NCBI GenBank assembly: GCA_900617975.1
Contig: UZAE01000874.1
Location: 1-17,320, forward strand
DNA length: 17,320 nucleotides
Reading direction: 5' to 3'
Origin: Rodentolepis nana
Taxonomy: Eukaryota; Platyhelminthes; Cestoda; Cyclophyllidea; Hymenolepididae
This document shows positions 11,001 through 17,222 of the stretch, in pieces. The notes below the pieces were generated by a model. The model did not search any database and had not been told where the DNA came from. It saw nothing but the letters and a program-made list of their open reading frames with translations. A program made the position numbers and the translations under genes. The first letter of the stretch is position 1; every line of letters begins with the position of its first letter.

Positions 11001-14000
11001 AATCGTTTCGAGCTAATCTACAAAGAGATTGAGGCCTTCCAGTTAGAAGTGAAACAGTGTCACCTCTTGAGATCTCAAGTCACTGAAGATGAAGCCAAGT
11101 TCTTCGTTATTCTTTTGGATCAAGTAGAAAGTCAGTATGCCGATTTATTGGTGAGTGTTGCCTTTGCCTCCTTTCTGCTAATTTGTTGTATTATGTATTA
11201 TAGTTAATCAGGAATTTATTTTTGCCTTTAGAAACTGTCTTCACGACGTCTCGGCTTCGGTCGATCACTCAGTGTCTTTGTCGAGCATGCCAGCAATGCG
11301 CTGCAGTGGCTTCGTGAAAAAGAGACCATTGAAGTTACTCGAATTTGGTCCTCACCCCAAGCTCTTCAGTCATCGGAAATTTATGAGTTCTTCCGGGTAA
11401 TAATCTTCTCCTTTCTCTATTTATCCCAATGCAATCAAAAGTTTCAGTCTGCTGCAGTAGATAGTGCAAATTTTTAAATTAAATATTCACTAAAGTTCGA
11501 TTTTCATTTAATTGATGCATGTATTTAAAGAATTTTAATGTTTGACTAGTAAATTGAGCCCCACAGTAATTTAAACGTAATTATTCATGGTTGAATTGGA
11601 GTTTTCCTGATTAATCTGATGATGGAGTCTGAATTCCTACGGCATGGGGGGAGAGGGGGAGGGGTTGAGTATTACTACGCTTCGACTAGAAACACCTTTT
11701 CGTTAGTTCCTTAAAATCACCGAAATACTTCAATAAAGCATCTGGACAAGATTGAAAATGCAACCTTTTATCATTTTTGTCATTTTGAATCACATTTTCT
11801 TCTAACTAAATTCTCCTTCTAGTCCAATCTCAATCTCGTTCAAGTGAGTGTTTTTGTTCCGGCTCAACGTGTTGTTTATTGTTAATATTTTAACCCCACT
11901 TTTTACAATAAGTCGGTATTGGCCAAACGGAAATTTGATCGTTTTCAATGTTATTAAAATTGAATGTCATTACTCGTTGTTCTCAGTTTATTATTTCAAT
12001 AACTTTCAATGAAACGAGCTACCTAATACCTTGCTTCCTATACTTTTCAGGGTCTACTCAGAGAAATTCAATCTCAGGAACAGAAGTTCAACGAAATCAG
12101 TACACTAGGATCTTCTTTACATCTTGAAGGACATCCGTGTTTTGATCTTATTCAGGTTGGTTTATGTCGATGTGGATGCTTTCATGATTTGCTTAGAAAT
12201 TTTTGATACATACTAATATTGTTAAATGGGAATTAAACTAAGGATAGGAGCCTTGTATCACCTACTATTGCCATACCCAACGATCGCCATAGTTCTAGTG
12301 ACTCAAGGATATAAGACAGTCAGCGAGGTTTTAATGATTAACGATTGATGTTTCGGAGGTAAAGAAATTACCACTTATTATCAGGTCCTATCTTGAACTC
12401 ATCAACCTTGATTTTACTCAAAAGGACTGTCTTTCCGCGAATGAGTCGTAATACTTTGTTAAGTCTTATGAGTTAATTGGGATTTCTTACCTACACCAAT
12501 GTTATCGACTTTATTCGAAATGTTAACACCTATACGTTGATCTTAATTTCACAATAATCTGATGGGGGTTAAATTATAAAGAGGAACATAAGAGAAGTTG
12601 AGGACTTTCTCAATGACTAAACAATGTTAAAAGCTACCTCAAGATGTCATTTTGGTTTTTCACTTTGATTTGATGTTAAATAACATCGTTTTGCTTTTCC
12701 TGGGAAGACATCTATTATTCCATATACAAATGAATTGTACTTGGGCAACCTTTCATAATTTTCTATAATACCAAATTCAATTCAATAAGAATGGTTTCTT
12801 GAAATATGGATGCCATATTGTCCATGGTGGTTTATTATTACATTTTCGTCCCTTCTATTCTTTCTAACTCATTTTTTCGAAATTCTAAATATAATTTAAC
12901 CGAGGAAGGGTTGAATTCATATTTTCCCAATCTTTTGAAAGTGGGGGAATGGGTGTTCTGATATTAGTTTTAACACTCATGTTTGTGAATTCCGTGGTCA
13001 GAAAATTAGTGCACATAAATCGAAGTGGACGACTTTCTTTGCCACTTACTTTAGTTCAGCAATGGGTCCTTGGAAAGCGAGTTTTCAATAAAACTACTTA
13101 TATGAAACCTTCCTTCTAACTAGGTCAAGAATTGTCAACACTTATCAAAATGAATAAGTTTCTTGGTCTTTCCGATTTATGGAAATGGAACGTAGTTCTA
13201 ATATCTCTTCCTATGTTGGTGAAAGTACTTCTCAAAGAGTTGATTGGATGATTCATTTCATGGTAATGAATCCTAAGAATCTGTCATTTCGTTATAGACC
13301 TATCTAACTTCCCTGGACAGTCACTGGGCGTGGCTTCTCCAACTCACACATTGTCTTGAAACCCGATTGAATCGTACCGTCCGTTACCAACAATTCTTCG
13401 CTGAGGCAAAAGAAGTAGAATCTTTCATAACAGCCAAGAAGAAAAAAATTTGTGAAGTCAATCAAGCGTCGAAGTCCGAGAAAATCTCCGTAGATACTGC
13501 AAAGGAACTCATGCAAATAATTGTGGTAAGTATTCTGAATCTAATTTTAACCAAAGTCCATCCCGACTTCCATAAACTTTCAAATGTGTTTCTTAGGATA
13601 TGGGCGAAGCCATTCGTACACAAAGTTTCATAGTAGATAAGCTGATTGGAATGGGTGATGAAATCGTTGATCTGGTTCCTCCAAATAATCCCAATGAACT
13701 TGTGACTTCTATCTGCTTCTTCACTCCGAACAGCGAACCACATTACATGGAATTGGCTCCAGAGGAGAGTAATGTTGATGTTGTACCATGGCCTTCAGCG
13801 AATTTCGAAAAATCTGAAAGAATGACTATATCAACAGCCCTGAATCCATTTAGACTCAAGGTAGGCTTCTGATTTTTGGGATTTTGCAAGTATAATTGGT
13901 CTTTCTTATGCTACGGTCCAACTTTACAGCTGAGACGATTAAATGGTGAAGAAATGGAAGCCCCATCCGTCTGTTTCTTGCCAGCCTATCCTTGTCAAGA

Positions 14001-16654
14001 GGCCAAAACATTAGCTCAGGATATTGTTACGCATTTCCAAGATCTCCAAGTGGCATGGGCTGACGCTGAGCTGTCACTTCATGGTCGACTGCTGAGAGCT
14101 ACAATGCAATCTCTACCTACATCTCTTTCTAGTCTTTCAAATGCTGAAAGGCAACAGCTTATGCAGGTATGATACATTGTGGATCGTGTTTATTGGCAAG
14201 GCACTCTTACAACGCAGTTATTAAATGATAACTTGAGTACTACGAACACTTATAAATTAAAATGTGTTTCATATATATTATGCATTTACTATGTTGTTAA
14301 TCATAGGCGTTTATACGATCAAAGATGTGTAAAATTGCGAATAATTTTAAACGGTCCATCTGTTAAACGGGAATTATATATTTGCGAAACTCATAGAAAA
14401 AATGCTTCAAAAATATTTGTCGATACCATTACATTGCTATTATCTGTTTTAGTTTTCTTTTGTCTCTTGGAGAACTAAGTTTTGTGATTGCTTGGATTAG
14501 CAGAAGTCTTATTATATCTATTAGTTAGTGATACTATAGCGAAAACTAATAAAGGACTAAATAATTGGAATTAATCAAATATTGCTGAACATATTAGGGA
14601 TATTATGGAGGGCTGGTATGGTTATGTAATGGGCCAGTAACTGCGTGAAGGAGTGGAGAGATCTGGAATTTGGTGATCTGTTCAGCAACTAGTTCTGTGT
14701 CATTCGAGAAGTCATTCAGTAACCAATTATATTTTGGATGTTTGTAATCTAGATGTGGCGTTACTGCTTTAGATCGTCATTCGGAGTCTAGTGATACCAT
14801 CAGCCTTAGGTCACTAAAAGGACAGTTCGATTAGAATGAATGATATATATATGAAGAAACTTATTTGCGTCAAGTTGATTGAGTAATGAACTAGTAATAG
14901 AATTCAGCTGTATCCGTTGTTTCAAAGTTGAAAAAATCGTCTGGAATTGTTGATCTCGAAATTGAAATGGGAAGTGGAGAAAATATTTGCGAGGTATTTT
15001 TAAAATACAATCATGTGAAGCATGAATAAAAATATGTAATGGAGGCTAAGATAAATGTTGAAATTGGAATGGCATGTTGTAATATGCACGACGATTGAGT
15101 GTCGTTTGTATTTGCAGACAGGCAGTAATAGTTATCTGAATGAAGGTATCGCTAACAACATCCCGACGCCACCCTCCACACCCAAAACAGGGGGTAGTCC
15201 TTATCACATATAGTATAGACGTTCATCTACTGCTTTCGCTTAAATAAACGATGGACTGAAACCAAAAGTGATACAACTATTTACGTCCATTGACGGCTGA
15301 TATTTAAATTCCTTTTAGATAGGTCTTGAAACACTATCTGGAAATTAGGCTAACTTGAAGTTAATTCGAGTGGTACGCTATACCTATAAAAGTCATATCA
15401 ATTACATCAGAGACGGAGCTTATATATTATTAAATTTCATTATCTCGAATCCAGGAGTGACAAATCAGTGGGTCACCACTATTTTCTAAATTATATAATT
15501 TTGTCATTATAGTTATAAACCCTTTTCCTTCATTCAGCAACTACACGAAGACACCCAGCGTCACATGGTTGGAATGCGTTTGGCAAATAAACCTGTGGAT
15601 GAAGTTGAAATATTCCAACGGGAGAGCAATCGATGCTTTCAACAACTTCAGGAAAACAATGGAGTTGCAGCAGAATCGAGCGAAACAAGTTCATCTTCAA
15701 CAGACCTCAAACGATTTGAAACAGTGCTCAATGCGTTGGCTGAGGATCTGAGAAAACGAAATGATCTGGTCATACCTAACCAGATACCAGAGTTGGAAGT
15801 CGTACTCAGAAAACATAAGGTATGTTTTGATAGCTTTATGAATTACTATTCTGCATTTGTGGATTTTCAATGTGTGACATGCTCCTAAAGCCAATAGTTC
15901 ATTATTGTATCTCTACGTGGCCACTCGGTTTTACTTTCTGTGGTATATTTACAAATACATTTCCACCTACGAGTACATTTTAAATTATTTCTTAACATGC
16001 CTATTCTCATTAAAAAGCTGTAAGTCATGGTACAGTTATTAAAACTTCATATAATTTGCATTCAGCAACATTCATAAGAGCCTACCATTGAAAGACTACA
16101 AATAACGAACTAATACGAAATGGACTTTAGCATACCAATATGGTAGTTTTTGGAATGAAACTATTTACCAGTTGAAGTATTCCTTGAAACTAGGTAATGT
16201 GCTCCAGTACTATCTATAGGCATGGACAAATGAGAAAGGAGTCTTGTCAGCTCTTTAAAAAACTTTTATTAATTGTGGATAAAATGACATTTGACCATTT
16301 CAGGAGTGGTCAAGATCTGTCAATCAAATCAAAGAACATTTAGAACGGGCGACTTCGGGTTCTGGCAAACCTCCCAGTGAAAACTCCGGATGTTCCGCGC
16401 TGCTAGCTGCAGCTAATGAACTTTCCACTGCGGGTAAAGCAACTGCTCGACGACTGGCTGAAGTTGACGTCATTCTCACGCGTCTCGACAGCCTTCAACG
16501 TGAATTGGGCAATGCTGAAGAAAGAGTAGTGGATATTGCTGCTAGGATGCATTCTCCCAGACAAAAACAGCTTTCTGGTTCTAGGGCTTCTCTTCATAGT
16601 GATGTCTCTGAAATTGAGACTAATGGCCTTGAGGTAGTTCATGATCAACTCAGG
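1578..16654 (+). CDS. Spectraplakin (dystonin/MACF1/shot family), internal part: CH2 end to plakin domain, 13 exons
   Basis: Split gene whose joined exons give about 968 codons with no stop. Every junction keeps frame: all introns are phase 0 except the one after exon 3 (phase 2) and the one after exon 4 (phase 1). Rough residues of the partial product: 1-25 end of the second calponin-homology domain (SVIIYVSSLYD); 26-68 Pro-rich linker; 69 onward spectrin repeats of the plakin domain; about 625-705 a degenerate SH3 ending in APSVCF; then more helical repeats and a Ser-rich end. In this family the CH pair binds actin, and the plakin domain contacts junctional or membrane partners. The order of landmarks (YVSSLYD, LYADLQ, WLREKE, HWAWLLQL, APSVCF) matches my memory of dystonin/MACF1 without large gaps. 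Plectin shares this architecture, but in non-vertebrates a spectraplakin is expected. The start and C-terminus are outside the window. Confidence 0.9.
2006..3754 (+). other. Intron between exons 1 and 2
   Basis: 1749 nt, GTACG to CCCCCCAG. It contains a 102-codon open stretch (3423-3731) that begins at TTG, is hydrophobic, lies in a different frame from exon 2 and is not recognisable. No repeat copy was seen. Confidence 0.85.
3755..3976 (+). CDS. Spectraplakin exon 2 of window: first spectrin repeat of plakin domain, second part
   Basis: 222 nt, 74 codons, phase 0 at both ends. The acceptor is a strong pyrimidine run, CTTTTTCCCCCCAG; the donor is GAG|GTAATA. Residues 143-216 of the joined product. 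LWKEYELALQKREMA corresponds to the family segment around EWGKLIIEMLEREK, and it is followed by a highly charged helix (ELSRLERLQLAGEKIERE) of coiled-coil character. It continues the repeat begun in exon 1 directly from LYADLQ, with no gap against vertebrate spectraplakins as remembered. Confidence 0.9.
3977..6989 (+). other. Long intron between exons 2 and 3
   Basis: 3013 nt, GTAATA to CCTTTAG. It is AT-rich. It contains an 11-base C run at 6397-6407. It also has a 119-codon open stretch (4648-5007) that starts with GTG and a 77-codon one (6620-6853) that starts with TTG. Neither shows a family motif, so I read both as chance. No copy of the interspersed repeat was found here. Confidence 0.8.
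6397..6407. repeat. Poly-C tract (11 C)
   Basis: Uninterrupted run of 11 cytosines in an otherwise AT-rich intron, flanked by AAGTT and TCAACA. A homopolymer of this length is prone to length variation and sequencing error. Confidence 0.9.
6990..7153 (+). CDS. Spectraplakin exon 3 of window: second plakin spectrin repeat, N-terminal part
   Basis: 164 nt. The acceptor is TACCTTTAG; the donor is GGAA|GTAAGT. It begins in phase 0 and ends in phase 2 (the last codon AA is completed by A of exon 4, giving Lys). Residues 217-270 plus the split codon 271. Helical content: EVKRWMEQMKLVE, then NNLFDQVQTLRNGRYFRTEQVYRK. The stretch ending GRYFRTEQVYRK lines up with the family motif around NYYQLEELAFRV. 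The ATG at the exon start is an internal Met, since the protein continues upstream in frame from exon 2. Confidence 0.88.
7154..8235 (+). other. Intron between exons 3 and 4
   Basis: 1082 nt, GTAAGT to CACTTTCAG, strongly AT-rich, with long A/T near-palindromic runs around 7380-7430. No coding or repeat content recognised. Confidence 0.85.
8236..8507 (+). CDS. Spectraplakin exon 4 of window: repeat end, disordered linker, start of third repeat
   Basis: 272 nt; residues 271 (split) to 361, then the split codon 362. The acceptor is CTTTCAG. Two donors overlap at the end: GTGTAA after 8505 and GTAAGC after 8507. Only GTAAGC (phase 1) joins exon 5 in the conserved frame, giving Ser from T plus CT. 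VCTLHQRLFGLQRQW ends one repeat. About 40 residues rich in Ser, Asn, Gly and Met follow, likely flexible; vertebrate spectraplakins also carry a variable low-complexity spacer here. AAFDWIQEKKNTVEKA then opens the next repeat (family counterpart LLNWVDEMQVQLDR). Read-through past the donor would stop at TAA 8522-8524. Confidence 0.88.
9211..9231. repeat. Small hairpin inside repeat copy 4
   Basis: GGGAGTCGA, a 3-base TTT loop, then TCAACTCCC: a 9-bp stem with one mismatch. It is specific to this copy among the four, so probably fortuitous. Confidence 0.55.
9265..9282. repeat. (GTCT)n / (GACA)n short tandem repeat within repeat copy 4
   Basis: TGTCTGTCTGTCTGTCTC. The same block appears as AGACAGACA-like sequence in the other copies at corresponding positions, so it belongs to the element's consensus and has expanded here. 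Confidence 0.75.
10530..10543. repeat. Target-site duplication, left, repeat copy 2
   Basis: TTAATTCGTAATAT, repeated exactly at 10819-10832. Confidence 0.9.
10544..10818 (-). mobile_element. Short interspersed repeat, copy 2 (5'-truncated)
   Basis: About 275 bp between perfect 14-bp duplications. It starts on the + strand with TTATTTATTTATTT then CAAATGGCAGGCG, and ends at GACTTTTTTGCC. The 5' end of the element (- strand) falls within about two bases of that of copy 1, and both lack the segment shared by copies 3 and 4. It carries a G-rich GAGGAGGGGG block and a GACAGACA block. It lies antisense to the host gene in the same intron as the sense-oriented copy 4. Confidence 0.9.
10819..10832. 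repeat. Target-site duplication, right, repeat copy 2
   Basis: TTAATTCGTAATAT, identical to 10530-10543. Confidence 0.9.
10984..11150 (+). CDS. Spectraplakin exon 5 of window: third plakin spectrin repeat
   Basis: 167 nt. The acceptor is CATTTCTAG; the donor is TTG|GTGAGT. The first two bases complete the Ser codon begun in exon 4, then 55 codons end in phase 0 (residues 363-417). ATNRFELIYKEIEAF matches the family segment around HKNVHRAIEEF, and LDQVESQYADLL matches LHRLESQYAKLL. This is one of the best-conserved stretches in the window and fixes the family assignment and frame. Confidence 0.92.
11151..11231 (+). other. Short intron (81 nt)
   Basis: GTGAGT to TTTGCCTTTAG, 81 nt, phase 0. 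It separates exons 5 and 6 within one repeat. Confidence 0.9.
11232..11396 (+). CDS. Spectraplakin exon 6 of window: helix A of next repeat (WLREKE motif)
   Basis: 165 nt, 55 codons, phase 0 both ends; donor CGG|GTAATA; residues 418-472. SVFVEHASNALQWLREKETIEV corresponds to the hallmark spectraplakin helix with WLNEKEE, followed by IWSS (family DWS). The end, EIYEFFR, aligns with the start of helix B. Joined directly to exon 8 it gives EIYEFFRGLLREI, which matches the register of the family's helix B without gaps (from memory of fly and human proteins). The microexon next door would interrupt that register by seven residues. Confidence 0.92.
11397..11822 (+). other. Intron upstream of the microexon
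   Basis: 426 nt, GTAATA to TTCTCCTTCTAG. It contains an isolated G-rich tract (11646-11664). The acceptor has a strong pyrimidine tract. Confidence 0.8.
11646..11664 (+). promoter_or_regulatory. G-rich tract, possible intronic splicing element
   Basis: GGGGGGAGAGGGGGAGGGG: three G runs of 6, 5 and 4 in an AT-rich intron, about 160 nt upstream of the microexon. G runs in introns are known splicing enhancers bound by hnRNP H/F. Three runs fall short of a standard four-run quadruplex unless the first is split. A regulatory role is inferred only. Confidence 0.35.
11823..11843 (+). CDS. Candidate 21-nt microexon encoding SNLNLVQ
   Basis: Bounded by a strong acceptor (CTCCTTCTAG) and a consensus donor (GTGAGT). 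It is 21 nt, phase 0 on both sides, so inclusion or skipping keeps frame; residues 473-479. It adds seven residues, the length of one coiled-coil heptad, between EIYEFFR and GLLREI in the loop or start of helix B of a plakin spectrin repeat. Skipping gives the family's normal length here, so it may be an alternative cassette. Splice signals and symmetry support it. No transcript was available, and a 21-nt segment with good signals can occur by chance. Confidence 0.65.
11844..12050 (+). other. Intron downstream of the microexon (207 nt)
   Basis: GTGAGT to TACTTTTCAG. T-rich just after the donor (GTTTTTGTTCC), as often seen beside regulated short exons. No other content. Confidence 0.7.
12051..12155 (+). 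CDS. Spectraplakin exon 8 of window: helix B of the repeat
   Basis: 105 nt, 35 codons, phase 0 both ends; acceptor TACTTTTCAG, donor CAG|GTTGGT; residues 480-514. GLLREIQSQEQKF then HLEGHPC matches the family's LMREL...NHPA segment residue for residue in spacing. The His-Pro pair marks the turn between helices B and C. The flanking Gly comes from the first codon after the microexon. Confidence 0.92.
12156..13297 (+). other. Intron between exons 8 and 9
   Basis: 1142 nt, GTTGGT to TTTCGTTATAG. AT-rich; no coding segment or repeat copy recognised. The acceptor has a relatively weak pyrimidine tract. Confidence 0.85.
13298..13525 (+). CDS. Spectraplakin exon 9 of window: long shared helix (WAWLLQL motif)
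   Basis: 228 nt, 76 codons, phase 0 both ends; donor GTG|GTAAGT; residues 515-590. DSHWAWLLQLTHCLETRL is the landmark helix of the plakin domain (family TQWSWILQLCQCVE). It is followed by RYQQFFAEAKEVESFI, the counterpart of AYFEFFNDAKEATDYL. A Lys-rich stretch (TAKKKKICEVNQ) and EKISVDTAKELMQIIV lead into the SH3-bearing repeat. Conservation is high. Confidence 0.93.
13526..13596 (+). other. Short intron (71 nt)
   Basis: GTAAGT to GTGTTTCTTAG, 71 nt, phase 0. Open in one frame, so retention could escape simple ORF inspection, but the phase and consensus sites support splicing. Confidence 0.85.
13597..13860 (+). CDS. Spectraplakin exon 10 of window: helix and first half of the degenerate SH3
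   Basis: 264 nt, 88 codons, phase 0 both ends; donor AAG|GTAGGC; residues 591-678. IVDKLIGMGDEIVDLVPPNNP is the helix and exit that precede the SH3 (family NLMGKAKTIIQLKPRN). From TSICFFTP the SH3 begins, in place of the family's KAICDY. About 35 residues separate ICFF from ERMTISTALNPF, against about 15 in the human proteins as I recall them. This suggests an insertion of roughly 20 residues, acidic and Pro-rich, in the RT-loop region. The canonical ALYDY tyrosines are missing, as in other plakin SH3 domains. Confidence 0.88.
13861..13929 (+). other. Short intron (69 nt) inside the SH3 coding region
   Basis: GTAGGC to AACTTTACAG, 69 nt, phase 0. It contains an in-frame TGA right after the donor, so retention would truncate the protein. 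Confidence 0.9.
13930..14166 (+). CDS. Spectraplakin exon 11 of window: SH3 end and return to spectrin-repeat helix
   Basis: 237 nt, 79 codons, phase 0 both ends; donor CAG|GTATGA; residues 679-757. LRRLNGEEMEAPSVCFLPAYP closes the SH3 (family SPTGNEAMVPSVCFTVPPP); PSVCF is the strongest single landmark of the plakin SH3. QEAKTLAQDIVTHFQDLQVAWADAELSLHGRLL is the following helix (family [22 protein letters not shown]). LSNAERQQLMQ ends the exon at the position of LPGEHQQVL. Confidence 0.93.
15118..15213 (+). CDS. Possible alternative terminal exon (TGSNSYLNEG... stop)
   Basis: After a good acceptor (GTTTGTATTTGCAG), phase 0 reading from exon 11 gives 31 codons rich in Asn, Thr, Pro and Ser, including NNIPTPPSTPKTG. 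A TAG follows at 15211-15213 and AATAAA 30 nt later (15243-15248). Used as a last exon, it would end the protein soon after the SH3. The only plausible donor inside (GTAGTC at 15194) would give a 76-nt exon that shifts frame in exon 12 and stops, that is, a poison exon. The residues NNIP resemble, but do not satisfy, the SxIP motif that binds EB proteins. It may instead be part of a transposable element. Confidence 0.3.
   Translation, partial: TGSNSYLNEGIANNIPTPPSTPKTGGSPYHI
15243..15248 (+). terminator. Possible polyadenylation signal AATAAA
   Basis: AATAAA 30 nt downstream of the stop of the possible alternative terminal exon. Hexamers like this are frequent in AT-rich introns, so the support comes only from position. 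Confidence 0.25.
15538..15819 (+). CDS. Spectraplakin exon 12 of window: spectrin repeat after the SH3
   Basis: 282 nt, 94 codons, phase 0 both ends; acceptor CCTTCATTCAG, donor AAG|GTATGT; residues 758-851. QLHEDTQRHM followed by DEVEIFQRESNRCFQQLQ matches the family's LQSRFEDFL...ITQLEKEVNVCKQYYQELL. A Ser/Thr-rich insert (ESSETSSSSTDL) follows and is shorter than, and unlike, the vertebrate segment there. ALAEDLRKRNDLVIPNQIPELEVVLRKHK continues the helix into the next repeat. Confidence 0.9.
15820..16303 (+). other. Intron between exons 12 and 13
   Basis: 484 nt, GTATGT to GACCATTTCAG. AT-rich with no recognised content. Confidence 0.85.
16304..16654 (+). CDS. Spectraplakin exon 13 of window: spectrin repeat and Ser-rich segment
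   Basis: 351 nt, 117 codons, phase 0 both ends; acceptor CATTTCAG, donor AGG|GTAAGT; residues 852-968. It opens with EWSRSVNQIKEHLERA, continuing the exon 12 helix. A Gly/Ser/Pro-rich loop comes next (about 868-880), then long helices (LLAAANELSTAGKATARRLAEV and LTRLDSLQRELGNAEERVVDIAARM). The last 37 residues (HSPRQKQLSGSRASLHS, then DVSEIETNG) look disordered with basic-Ser sites suited to phosphorylation. The open antisense frame here is a shadow. Homology to vertebrate proteins is weaker than upstream. Confidence 0.87.
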
Positions 16655-16955
16655 GTAAGTAGACGCATTCAGTAAATAACTTGACATTGATCTTGGGTCT
16701 CACACGCTGTGGGCGTATTTGTGTTGTTCACTTTTTAGGAGGTCATAAGACATAATAACGAATAAATCTTGCAACAAATAGGAGCTTTACTTGGGAGATA
16801 ACGGGTGGAGTTATTCATTTAAGTTAGGACGTAGAGGATGGTGCTTCACTTGCATTATGAACATTTTGAATTGTCCTCCTTATTTATGTGCCCAACTAAT
16901 ATGACTCAGCATATTGCATTAAACCTCTTCCTTGTTTTGGAATATTGGTTAATTA

Positions 16956-16970
16956 GTTGTACAAGACATT
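16956..16970. repeat. Target-site duplication, left, repeat copy 3
   Basis: GTTGTACAAGACATT, repeated exactly at 17304-17318. Confidence 0.93.
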
Positions 16971-17026
16971 TATTTATTTATTTATTTCAAATGGCAGGCA
17001 TTATGATAGGTATCATTAGCCCTTTA

Positions 17027-17043
17027 GTTGACTTCGGGCTTCA
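17027..17043. repeat. Left arm of inverted repeat within repeat copy 3
   Basis: GTTGACTTCGGGCTTCA; pairs with 17206-17222 (TGAAGTCCGAAGTCAAC) with one non-Watson-Crick position, a G-U wobble in + strand RNA. The loop is about 160 nt. Confidence 0.85.
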
Positions 17044-17205
17044 CAGAGGGGAGGAGGAGGAACATCCAACTGGTAAAAAGTCGAGAGGGGGACAGAATAA
17101 TGATTCACAGACGTAAAAGAGACAGACGGACAGAAAGGTAGAAAAAAGATGAGATGAATACTGAGGAATTATTTGAATATGAAATTCAATGGGGTCATGG
17201 TAGTT

Positions 17206-17222
17206 TGAAGTCCGAAGTCAAC
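17206..17222. repeat. Right arm of inverted repeat within repeat copy 3
   Basis: TGAAGTCCGAAGTCAAC; partner of 17027-17043. The corresponding arms in copies 1, 2 and 4 have diverged and pair less well. Confidence 0.85.

Larger units (their letters stand above)
14167..15537 (+). other. Intron between exons 11 and 12
   Basis: 1371 nt, GTATGA to TTCATTCAG. It contains a 99-codon open stretch (14179-14478, TGG... from a GTG start) without recognisable motifs. A compositionally distinct, less AT-rich stretch from about 14580 to 15300 may be an old transposable-element remnant. Within it lies a possible alternative exon (15118-15213). Confidence 0.8.

Noticed and set aside
14179..14478. 99-codon open stretch right after exon 11
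   Set aside because: It lies inside an intron, begins at GTG, is in a different frame from exon 11 after the donor, and has no family similarity.
16403..16687. 94-codon open frame on the - strand
   Set aside because: Antisense shadow of exon 13, whose + strand reading shows clear heptad helices, splice sites and frame continuity.
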